64,000 nt of DNA, taken from contig NC_045128.1 of the NCBI RefSeq assembly GCF_007655135.1, positions 38,763,885 to 38,827,884 on the forward strand, in the 5' to 3' direction. Shown in pieces: positions 26,177-37,500 of the stretch. This DNA is from Punica granatum (lineage: Eukaryota > Streptophyta > Magnoliopsida > Myrtales > Lythraceae). A model generated the notes under the pieces. It made no database searches. It had not been told where the DNA came from and saw only the letters and a program-made list of their open reading frames with translations. Made by a program: the position numbers and the translations under genes. Each line of letters opens with the position of its first letter. The stretch's first letter is position 1.

Positions 26177-27249
26177 AAGAGTAAATAACATAAAAAGACC
26201 TAAACTTTTCACTTATTTTTTAAGTTATAGCTTGAATTTTTGAAAATTACATATAAAATCACGAGCTTCCACTTTTGTATCCCGTCTAGCCTCCATTAGT
26301 TTTACCATTGTATTTTGATGATGTGGCAAACGTTTGGCAGTCATGGGATACATCTTGCTGATGTGACACTCAAAAACTACAAGGAAAAGGTATATGATCT
26401 AAAAAAACCTCAACTTATCATTTTTTCTCAATTCAAACTCGAACCTTTGAAAATTACACATAAAAGCACAAACAGCCATTTTTGTGCCCATCTAGCATGA
26501 CATGAAGTTCAAGAATAAAAGAAATAAAGCTTAAAATAAAAAAGAAGAATAAGATAAACTGCTCATCTTGTTCATTTGGTCACATCACAACTAAGTGATA
26601 TTGGCGAACCTGTGGTTGCTGGAGCCACTTAGGGCTTACAAACCGTAGGGGTCGGGATCCCGCTAGGCTTGAAACCCAGCCCTAGTGTTGGCAGGCCCCT
26701 ACTAGGCGAACCTTGGGCTTGAGAGCCGTGATCTTATACAGAGAGAAACCACTCTCTTTAAGTCTAGAGCTCCCAAGCCCCAGTTCGGAGGGGCCTTGTT
26801 TCACTCAAGGTGAAATAAAATGGCGATAGTTTTGAGAATCTGATGAATAGTCGAGGTTAAATTAGTTACTTTGAGGTCTTATTATGCACGAGTAATTCAG
26901 ATTACAGGGATTTGATAGTGAGGAGGCATGGGAAAATAAGGTTTGTGGGAAAATTTGTCAAAGGTAGCTCAATTTTCTGAATTATATATTTTTGTATTTA
27001 TTTTCATATTTTCTGATATTTTTATTTTGTGTATTTTTATGAATTTCAGTTTTTTTGCCTTTTTTTTCTTTTTATTTTATGCGTTAGTGAAACTTTTGCC
27101 ATATCAACAAAAAAAAGTAACAGATACATAAATTGAGGCTAGATGGGAAATAAAAGTGGAAGCTCCTGATTTTGCATTTAAGTTTTAAAAGTTAGTGCTA
27201 GAACTGCTAAAGAAAAGTAAAATGTTCTTATTTTCTTAGGCCATTTACT
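26177..27249. mobile_element. Mutator-like non-autonomous element with long TIRs
   Basis: Long imperfect terminal inverted repeats: about 26177-26292 at the left and about 27135-27249 at the right. In TIR orientation both run AGTAAAT...CCTAA, then ...CTTCCACTTTT...TCTAGCCTC. They are flanked by ATTTGAGTA / ATTTGAGCA (26168-26176 and 27250-27258), an 8-of-9 match that fits the 9-bp duplication of Mutator-like elements. A second direct copy of the left TIR lies at about 26388-26500. The interior (26500-27130) includes a GC-richer 26586-26820 segment of unknown origin. No transposase. Confidence 0.65.
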
Positions 27250-27837
27250 ATTTGAGCAAAATTACAACTGTAACCTTAATTTAGTGGTTGATGTTAGTTG
27301 AATTTGTTTTATAACTATAAAGGTCTTCTTCGATTTTTATATCTATCTATCACTAATTACTAATATAATCAAGCTTGTCAAGATAATTTGCAGAACCGTA
27401 AAATTATAAGATCCTATGATATTTGGAAAAGCCACCTATCTCGATATTTGTTCTAAATCGGAAAGTTGGAATCGGGGTAAGATCACGAGCATGATCATAC
27501 CGTTGGAGCATTGGTGCGACCCTAGCAATCTTGACCCATGTTCATTTTGACGACTTCAATAATATTTGACGCAAACCCATGTATTCTTAGCCCATTATTC
27601 TGGCCCCCACTTGCAGCCCAATTTAATTTTAAGAAGGTTTAGAGGCTTCTCTATTTTGAATTTGAAACTTCAGGAATCTCATGTACATTCCAATTTTCAT
27701 ATTGCAATCACGTACATTCAGTTTTTTGTATTACAATACTGTAAATTTCTTCTCTCTTCATTCTTCTATAAATAAGCAAAGAGATGAAGCGCACCAGTGC
27801 TATGAGTTACTAAATTAAAAATCTATATAATATATTA

Positions 27838-28455
27838 GGGCAAATTACACAAAAAAAATTTAAGTTTTGTAAAACGTCTCAGTTTTGTCCTAAATTTTAT
27901 TTTGTAACAAAAAAACCATAAGTTTTCTAAATTGTCTCAAAAATGACCTCCGTTATAAATTCCGTCAATTTTGCATGTGTGGACTGTTAACTTCAGACAT
28001 AAATTAATAAACAAATAAGATAGGTTAAATAAAAAACTTCAAATTTTCAAAAAAGTCTCAATTTCATCATAAATTTAATATGTAATGAAAAAAACCATAT
28101 ATTTTTTCTTTAAAGTCAGCCCCAGCTAGCATCTCCTCTCATAGACCATTTCTGAGAAATTTTTAAAATATGCATTTTTAAAATTACAAATCAAAATTTA
28201 GAACAAAACTGAGATTTTTCTGAAAATTTAGGTTATTTTTGTAAAGAGAAGAGAAGATGATCAGATGATGTGTAAATTTTGTGGATCTCATGAAATCCAC
28301 GTAGGCAAATAGACGGCAAACTTAATGGACGGAATGGTAACGGGAGGTCAAATCTGAGACGATTCTCAAAACATGTGGTTTTTTTATTACAAAACAAAAT
28401 TTAGGACAGAACTGAGACATTTTATAAAATTTGAATTTTTTTGTATAATTTGCCC
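27838..28455. mobile_element. Mutator-like MITE with nested TIRs
   Basis: A 618-bp element with about 115-bp terminal inverted repeats starting GGGCAAATTACACAAAAAAA (left) and GGGCAAATTATACAAAAAAA (right, reverse complement). Both continue through a TCTCAGTTTTGTCCTAAATT-type block. It is flanked by AATATATTA (27829-27837) and AATATATAA (28456-28464), an 8-of-9 target duplication. Inner partial copies of the same terminal sequence lie at about 28020-28110 (direct) and 28165-28245 (inverted). No coding sequence. Confidence 0.8.
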
Positions 28456-28457
28456 AA

Positions 28458-30640
28458 TATATAATGGCAAAACAAAAGAGATTGTTTAACTAGGCTACGC
28501 CAAGTGTAATTCCAAAATTGATAAGGTATTGCCATATGTCAGATCCCTAGCTCTTAGCCTTCATCTACATTTGAATTATTCATGAGAGATGATTTCATTA
28601 ATTAGAAATATTTAATGCACCACAATATTTCAAATAAACATGGTCATTGTACGTAGAATCACGTTTCAACAATTAATTTTATACCCCGTTTAATTTTGTA
28701 ATCTGATTTTAAGATTTTAACTTTAACTTTAACTATACTCACTACACAACAAAAATCAACTCTTCCAATCCAAAAAGGTGAGCCCCATATATAAACCCAC
28801 ATACAATTCTATTATATTCAATTCAATTTTTAATACTAAATTCTCTCAAATTTTCATTACTTTTTCAACAATTCAACAATATAATCACTACACAATCATC
28901 ACTTTCTCTTAACTATTCATTACTTTTTCATATTTTTTCTCATAATTCACAACACAATCATTACAATCCAATTAAAATCATTTACTTAACTCTAAAACCA
29001 AACACACTTTTTAATTTTCTTATTCATCTTAATCTCTTTCATTTACCGATCAACCTTTTGTCTTCAAGAGGAAGAGTGCTCCTAGAGTCCTAGAATATTA
29101 ATTCAATTCCCCACATTTCATAGCTTCAATCAAGAATTTAAATAACGGGACAATTTGGTATTCTCAAAATTATATACATGAAATAATATGGTGTTAACAA
29201 CCATCTCTAATCGATTAATTTTGAAATCATAATAGAAGTTAAATAACAAGACTATTTTCGGCTATGATGATATTCTCAAAATTATATATACATCAATATG
29301 GTCTTAACAACACATATCCAATCTATTAATTTAAAAATTACAATAGTAATTATAAAACATGACAATTTTTCTACTGTATACATCAATCGGTGTTAATTAC
29401 ACATTTCTAATCTAATAATTTTGAAATGATAATAATTTTTACAAAAACAACTAAGAATATTTATAACTTTAAAAATATGCAACTGTGTTTTGTCTCCTAA
29501 AGGCAGCTGTTGAAGCGTTGGCCCTAAAAAAACACAATGAAGCTGTTTCCCAAACTTTTACTTGCACAAACTTATTACTTGAGATCTTTGGTCGAATAAG
29601 GAAGATATAGTTTAGGTACAAATTTATTTTTTATATAATTTATAATGACAGAACAAAATAGCATATTTAACGAAACTACGCCAAGTATCATTCTAAGTTT
29701 GATAAGGTATTGTCATGTGTCAGATCCCTAACTCCGCATCCTTCATCCTCCTTTGAATTATCAATGAGAGATGACTTCATTAATTAGAAATATTTAATAC
29801 ACCAAAATATCTCAAAAAAATAAGGCCATGATGCATAGAATCACGTTTCAGTAATTAATTTCAAATGTTCTTATTTATCTTAATCTCTTTTATTTACCAA
29901 TTGACTTTTCGTATTCAAGAGGAAGATTGCCATTCCTGAGCTTTTAAATTCGTCACCCAATTTTCTTCTTCCGGAATTCTAGACCATCAATTGAATTCCT
30001 CAATTTTCATAGCCCCAATTAATAAATTAAATAGCGGGACAATTATCAGCAATGATATTCTCAAAATTATATATATACAACAATATGGTGTTAACAACGC
30101 AATCTCTATTAATTTGAAATCACAATAGAAGTTAAATAACAAGCCTATTTTCGACTAAGATGACATTCTCAAAATTATATATACATCCATATGATCTTAA
30201 GCAGCACATCTCTAATCTATTAATTTTGAAATAATATAATAATAATTAAATAGCAGTCAATTTTTGACTATGATGATACTCTCAAAATTTTATATATATA
30301 TATATATATACACATACATCAATACGGTGTTAATAATACATCTCTAATCTATTCATTTTGAAATGATAATATTTTTTCCAAAAGAAGAAGAAGAATATTT
30401 GCAGCTTTATAATATATGCAATGAATTATGTGCTTATCTCTTAAAGCTAATTGTTGAAGTTTTGGCCTAAAAAACACAATGAAGTTTTTTGCCAAGTTTT
30501 TACTTGCACAATATAAATATTATAAATATATTACTTATTACTTAGAGATCTTTGGTCAAATAGAGAGATATAATTGAGATATAGTTGAGTTATTACTTAT
30601 TACTTAGAGATCTTTGGTCAAATAGAGAGATATATTTAAT
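28458..30640. repeat. Tandem duplicated block of about 1 kb with inner ~105-bp repeats
   Basis: Copy 1 (about 28458-29630) and copy 2 (about 29631-30640) share, in order: a GATAAGGTATTG / TGTCAGATCCCTA block, TTCATTAATTAGAAATATTT, AATCACGTTTCA, CTTAATCTCTTT, TTCAAGAGGAAGA and an AACACAATGAAG...TTACTTGCACAA end. Inside each copy are about three degenerate units of about 105 bp around TATTCTCAAAATTATATA and TCTAATCTATTAATTTTGAA. Copy 1 carries a MITE absent from copy 2. The last 60 bp of copy 2 (TTACTTAGAGATCTTTGGTC) is itself tandemly doubled at about 30535-30640. No coding potential. Confidence 0.8.
28682..29010. mobile_element. PIF/Harbinger MITE inserted in one copy of the duplicated block
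   Basis: Flanked by TTA at 28679-28681 and 29011-29013. The ends are TACCCCGTTTAATTTTG and, reverse-complemented, AAAGTGTGTTTGGTTTT. The duplicated neighbour block (copy 2, near 29860) lacks the insertion and reads straight through, giving an empty-site comparison. The interior has TTAACTTTAACTTTAACT like the 49569-49813 element and ATTACTTTTTCAACAATTCA like the reverse of 6734-7050. Confidence 0.8.
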
Positions 30641-31557
30641 GATAGTTTCATTATATTGATACCGTAAATTATGTATAAGTATAAAAAAAGTACATATTTT
30701 TATCGTAGAGTATATATTTATTCAAATTAATTGTTTAACATCGATCACCTATGTTGTCTAATAAATAATACTGGCATTGCTACTTTTTTAAATTATATCC
30801 GTTGTGCACGTACAACTTTAATTAGTATATAGTAAAATGACTAACCATAATCAAATAACATAGAAATTTTAAATTTTACGTATAATATAATAACTAATAG
30901 TTTGAAGAACTTATATGTTTCATGGGAAGTAAAATTACATATGAAATCATATTTTCAAAAATATAATAACGAGAAAATATGAAAAAATAAACACCTAAAC
31001 ATGATCATAAGTTTTTACAAATTAACCAACATTAATTTGATGGAAAAAAATAAAAGTAATGAAGAACTTAACAATAAAAATATAAATGAAGCTTTCATAA
31101 CAAAATACACTAATAAAAATATTAAACTAACCACAAAATGCATGGGATAAATTCATATTGCAATTATAACTAATTATCATAATTTTGATTAAAATAATTT
31201 TATTAATTTCATTTAATTGTCAATTTGAGAATTATCCAAAACTTAAATTCTACAATCGTAAGTTAATTTATATTTATAATGATCTAATTATATATTTTTT
31301 CATGATAATAATCCTGCGCAATGCGGGTTTCGTGGCTAGTATGATTAAAAAGAATATAGCCGACTAGTAGTAATTGTTCCATCAAAAGATAGTAATAGTT
31401 TGACCCAAGAAAAGAACAATTGATTTGGCTCAAAAACTGGTAATAATAAATAACAGATCCTAAAAAATAAATAAAATGAGTTACTAATCATATAACTGCC
31501 TGGTCGTGGATGAGTGCTGTACAAACTTCGTCTACTTGATTGAATTAATGCCAACAT
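30641..31557. other. AT-rich intergenic DNA, no gene seen
   Basis: Very AT-rich, no exon. It contains a CCTGCGCAATGCGGG stretch at 31313-31327 resembling similar GC-rich palindromes at 13641-13656 and 4034-4052. It ends at the FBL11-B duplication edge. Confidence 0.5.
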
Positions 31558-34500
31558 CATCAGGCCCAGCACGGCGAGATCCAATTCAAGCTCGGGCTTT
31601 AGGATCAGACCTTCATAATGTACTTCGCGGCATTTCGATTTGCAAATAAGCAATGGAGATCAGCCCGAATCTCGACTCTCGACAAAAGAAAAATTGTATC
31701 ATAAACAAGTGCATGCTCGTTTATCATTAGTCGTATTGATCTCTATGATCAAGCTGAGCCACAAAATTTGGCTAATCTCAGCACAGGACCACATGACAAT
31801 TCAGAAATACGTATTACAAAGTTCAATGTGATTCACCAGATGGAAAGCGATAATAGAAGACATCGTGCAGCTTATACCGAGTTGGCTCAAAAGCTACAGC
31901 CTCTCTTTCACGACTGTTCTCGTTAGATCTCTGCAATTCCGCAGAAGCAGTAAAGTATCCCAGTGCACTGGCCTTCTACGGGGTTTCACGAACTGGATGT
32001 CCAGGGATCTTATCTGAAGTTTGCATCTCGATATCTTGATAGCACTAATTGAGTGCCTCTCTTCACACTGAAAAGATGGATGTTCGATTAAAAGATCGCA
32101 CTCCAAGATATCACCAAAGAAGACCATGAAGATAAGAGTTGCACGAAAATAACCATTTGAGAACTGAGCAGGCAATATGGTTATTTTACGTATCTCATAT
32201 AATCCTAGAAATTTAGAGTTCATCTCAAGTTTGATCATCAACTCCTACCGAGACAGGTGACCAATAAAACGTGGAAATTCCGATTGCGAGTGAAAAAGGG
32301 AAAAAAAGCAAAGGAAAGGGAAAAATTCTATTTAGACTTACTTTTGGAATGTCGAAGGAACCTTCCCTTGCATCGCATGTATCCAGCGATAGCTGCCTAA
32401 GCATAGGTAGCTGTAGTCACCAAAGAAGAATGTCATTTGAACTAATTATTGCACATAAAGTTTATGCATTTGGAGAGGTCGAAATTGAAGTAAGATCGTT
32501 TATCAGAGTATATACCTCAGAAACCGCATCCAGAATGAAGCTTTTCTGTATACCTGGGCCCTGTGTCAAAAATTTATACGTTATACAGGCAAGTTGAAAC
32601 TTCAAGAGTAAAAGTCAAGATCCCAAATGCATTCAAAAGGAGACCTCTTTATATCCCGAAGGCTATATTAAAATGTAAGAAGTTCGTCCTCTAGGGCTAA
32701 ATAAACTTGTACTGTGTATAAACAAACAAGACCCGAGGGATAAATGGGAGAACAGATAGTAGGAGCAAGACATATTCCCTATACCTCCTACATCCTAAAG
32801 AAACAGATGTTGCTGAAAATAATGGTATGAGCTTTGCTGCTCCATAGCAGTATTATCAATGCAGAATGCCAAATTGCCAATTGACACGAGAAAAACATAT
32901 AATGCAGGAGACGATTACGCACATTATGACGCAGGAAGAAGACTTCAAGAGCTACACAATCAAAGAGAGAAGAAACTCCATGCCCTGTTACTTCGCCACA
33001 ATCCTGAAGTAAATCGAGATAAAGAATAGATGCATCAGCAACATAAGAGCACACTAGAAAAAATAATGTCAAAACATCCACGGCTTAGGAGTGCAAAGAA
33101 ACAAGAAAATTTCTTGTAAAAAATCACGTGTATATGTAAGCAGTGGAACTTTTAGCAGAGGATTGTCCTAAGTGGACTTACTATGGGAACCTAACTGTTT
33201 ATATACCCATAATACATCATTAAATTGAAAGAAAATTCAAACGTTATCATGTCACTTCAAACACTGAGGTGAAGGAAGCTATTCCATACTTAAAAGGGAA
33301 TTTGGCCCAATCCTCAATTTCATGACGTAAAAGGGAAACATGAGTTTAAAACCAAATCTTAGATTAAGCCAAACAGGGTACCTCCAGATGCAGATATATC
33401 AAGCCTGGCCATTCATGAGAGATTATCTTCTGGGCATCTACCAAAAAAGACAAAAAATAATATATATATATATATATATGTATGTAACGTACTCTTGTAA
33501 TAACAGATGCAGGAGTGAAAGCACAGAGCAATAGCTTGCAGGGCGTACAGCATATCCACTGTACTTATACATGATTGTATGAAGCGGTCTGCAACTCCTT
33601 GGTGGCCTTCTGAGTGATTTTCTTCATATAGAAGAAAGAGAAAAAAATCTACAATATATGACATTCTTTCTAGAGAGAAAATCAGCATTCAGTTATTTAA
33701 GGAAGCAGAATCAACCAAGAAAAGCTAGGCAGTTGGAGTCACCTGAACTGAGACGTTTACAGCCAACCAAGCAGAGCTCTGTCAAATTTGGACAGTTCTG
33801 AGCCAGAACAAGCAAATCATCATGGGTCATCCAAGCTGCTACTCTTTGAAGCCTCAACTTCCTCAATTGTGGCATCAAAAACTTGAAACTCAATATTGAT
33901 ATGTCCCCCAAACAATAGCACAGTTCCAAAACTTTCAAATGCCTCAAAGATGTTCTGATATCTGACATAATCCCATCTGACAGAACCTGTTATTTAAAAA
34001 AAAAAACATTCAGTGAGTTTCAGCACATATACAAAAAAATATAAATACCAAGATATACCAATAGAAACTAAAGGATCGACAAAACAGCATCACGGCACAT
34101 CTTCTGCACAATCTAAGCAATTGAATCTATAGATAAAATTTATAATACCTGAAAGACATTCCCACGTTTTAACCCAAAGATGTCTATGTAACATTATATC
34201 CAAGCTGGGTCGATTTTCTATTATGTCAGCTAAAGAGCAGCTTTGAGTGAGGAACAAATAGTACAGAAGGAGTCCCTCACATTGCAGCTGGTCAAACATG
34301 TACACCAGAATTATAATATCGTAGGATATATTGAACAGTGAGTTTAAGTGAAAGTTGGTTGAAATCTAAGTTATGGGAATTTGCATATATTCAAAGAGTC
34401 AATTACCATGTAATCCAGGGATAATCTAAAAGACAATCTAATGTCTAAATTGCAAACAAACAGTACTCAAATTGAGCAGGTGAGAAGTAGCTAGAGGTAG

Positions 34501-37500
34501 AAACAAGCACCATATCTGAACATCGACATAAAAAATCAAGAGAGAGCGCAGTATCAAAGTTTGGTGAATGTTACCTGAAAGTAAAGAGTCAGAGACTCGA
34601 GCATTGGACAAATAGTTGGCAGAAGTCTAAGTGCATCTTCTCCGAGAGATCCTCCCAAGCCCACAGTTAATGAACTTAGTGCAGTTATTGCAGGTTTCAG
34701 AGCTACTAGTGCTGAGCTAGAAAAGCCCCAGCCAAGGGAGAGTTCTTTCAATTTGCATGAATTACCCAAACCAAAATACATTTCCCCACAATGTAATGAT
34801 GGAGGAACTAATTTCCTCTCACAGTTACCATCTGCTTGCACAATATTTTTACAGCCCCTTGCCTTCAAAATCTTCAAACCAGGATTTTTACGAATTACGC
34901 AAACCAAATGGGACTGAGAAATCTGTAGAATAACAAGCCAATAACTTTCAGTCAGATCATTCTATCATATGTTTTCATGAGCCCTGAAAGACAGGGATTC
35001 CCTGAATAATACGAACCATAGTATTCGATACGTCAAGCAAATCCAAGGAAGAACCTGGGAAACCAGAAAGCGCGTGGTCATCAAGCTGAGTGTCCCTCAA
35101 GCAAAGACTCTTCACAGACTTTATACAAGACACAAGTTGCAACAGAAATGTTGGGTCAACACCTGCAGAAAAATTGATTGGTCATGCATAAGAAAGCTAC
35201 TACATACAGTTCAACTTGATGAAGAGCGTTGCCGCAACCTTAAGTTTAACATGAGGTGTCTTTTTTATTTAAAACCGATATCATCATCAAGCATCTACCA
35301 ATCTATTGGTCATTACATCCTTCATTAATGAATCTTATCAAGCATCCAAAGAATGAAAGGAAAGAGAGAATGAGAAGGCTGTAAAATGGTAGCTGGGACA
35401 GCTAAAGTACACATTACAGTTTAAAATCTGCTACTACTAACCAAGGTGAAGGAAAACTGCTGGTTACAGGATCCAGGAAAGCATTCAGGTTAAATTCAAG
35501 TTAATGTTTCTCAAGAAAAATTTATCCCCAAAAAATGCAGTAGGAACTGCCAAAGATTATGTTAAATCAAATTAAAAGATGGAGAAAGCTTTCTAATGAT
35601 TTCGACTAATCAGCACATAGAAGCTCTAGCCTACTCACTGAAATGAGCATAGGAGTTCTCTATTTTAATATACATGACAGGAAAGGCCAACTTATCTGGC
35701 CCCGTCGTGATCTTTCTCAGCGAAAATTCAGATTGAGAGACTTACCCTTGCAGCCACCCATATGAAATATTTGAAGTTGATGAGCCAACAAATCAGAATT
35801 CTCCTTTCCAGAAGGTGGATAAGGTAATGTTCCAGCCATCTCACGACCACCAGAGCATAGGGTTACAACGGATTTATTTCCAAAACTAGTATCAGATACT
35901 ATGAGCGAATGAAGGTTCAGAGATCTAAGCAAGAGATCGGATATGGCAGTATCTGTCACAGAGGTGCATCCTTTAAGGTTTAGGTAGCACAAGGAAACGC
36001 AATTTGTTGCAATGTAGAGGAGATCAGAATCTGGAATGCACATAAAAGTAGCAGTAAGTGATCTGCTTCCAAGTACAAACTCACGAAAACTCAAAGATAG
36101 AAACCATGTGACTTATTTTTTCTCTAACAGTAAGTCTCGACTAAGTTATATGGTAAGAGTATAATAAACATGGTTATATCCTTACCACAGACATCACTTC
36201 TGCCTTCTAATGTGAGTCTTGCAATAGTTGATGCCAAGAATCTTGAATGATTTAGAGATGTCATGTCCAAGTATCCATATCTAAAATTGCTGATATTGTT
36301 TAAGGGAGTTGGATTTATGGCTGAACTTGGACATGTATCTGAAACTTGGGCCAGTGGAATAGGATTAATATCATGAGTTAAGTCGACTTCACTTAGCAAA
36401 GGGCACTTTTTCAGTAATTGAAGTAAATCAGACGCCTTCAAGTTTGATAGATAAGCTGCCTTTAGTACTCTCAAAGATGGAAACGACTTGCTGAAGCACT
36501 CCATGGCAGCTATGATATTTAGGCCCAGACATTTGGATATATCCACCTTCTGAACTGCTTCAAAACACAGAACTGGCAGGACTTGCTGGGAAACTAACGA
36601 ACGATCTTTATCAACTCCTTCAAGTTTGAGCAGAGACTCTCTAAGGCTGTTCCTCAACAAAGGGTCCATACTATATGAATAAGGAAGCATGGACAAAAGC
36701 AAAATCGTAGACGTCATCTGAGGACAACCAGAAAGGTCCACCATCTGCTCAGAGTTAAAGGTACCAGTGTGCAATTAAAAGTCAATATCGAAACTAAATG
36801 AGCAGCTTGCTGGCAAGAAAAGAAAGTTCAGGCTACTATAAATAGAATATGAACTTCTGGATCAAAAATTAGAATTCTGGATAATCAAGAGCACGACATC
36901 CTACTAATCCTTCTCAATTTAGTTAGTGACTATAGGAAGGTGATGATTATGAGCGAGTCAATTTTCTAATTCCTATGCTTGTTTATATACAAAAATAACC
37001 AAGCTAATTGCTCTCTATCTCTTACCTCAAGAAAAGCAAATGAACCCATCAAGAAAAGCCGGTCAAAGTTTTATGTACAAAGGACTTATAGAGTTAGTAG
37101 ATTACAAAAATCCAATACCTCGGTATATTCTGTCAAACGAAGCCTAAGATGGCTGGAGTCACCATTTCTAAGTAAATCTTTCAAGACAACAGAAGGATTC
37201 TTCAAACTGCGTATTGATTGAATGCATTTATCTGCAAGATCAGAGAAATAGCCGGATCTTCTTTTCCCTGAAACACAAATTCATTCCATTGGCATGGAAG
37301 AAGAATGGAGACTAATGTATGAATAAGAAGCCGAGCAACAAAGCATATCGTGATTGAGCATACCTGCAGCAAATGACAATGGCAATAAACTAACACGGAT
37401 CTGTTGAATACAAATGAGAATTATTCCTACAGCAATAAATAAAGTTGAACAAAATAGTACTGAGTAGATATGGAAGTAACCCAAAAGTCAGATTACTCAC

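Noticed and set aside
26586..26820. Considered as a tRNA or small RNA gene because of GC content and short inverted words
   Set aside because: No cloverleaf arms or T-loop GTTCGAATC box can be drawn.
36057..36061. Apparent loss of a splice acceptor (AG to AC) in FBL11-B exon 11
   Set aside because: A better, shared acceptor 27 bp further on (exon start 36030) restores frame and matches the copy A protein, so copy B is not broken here.
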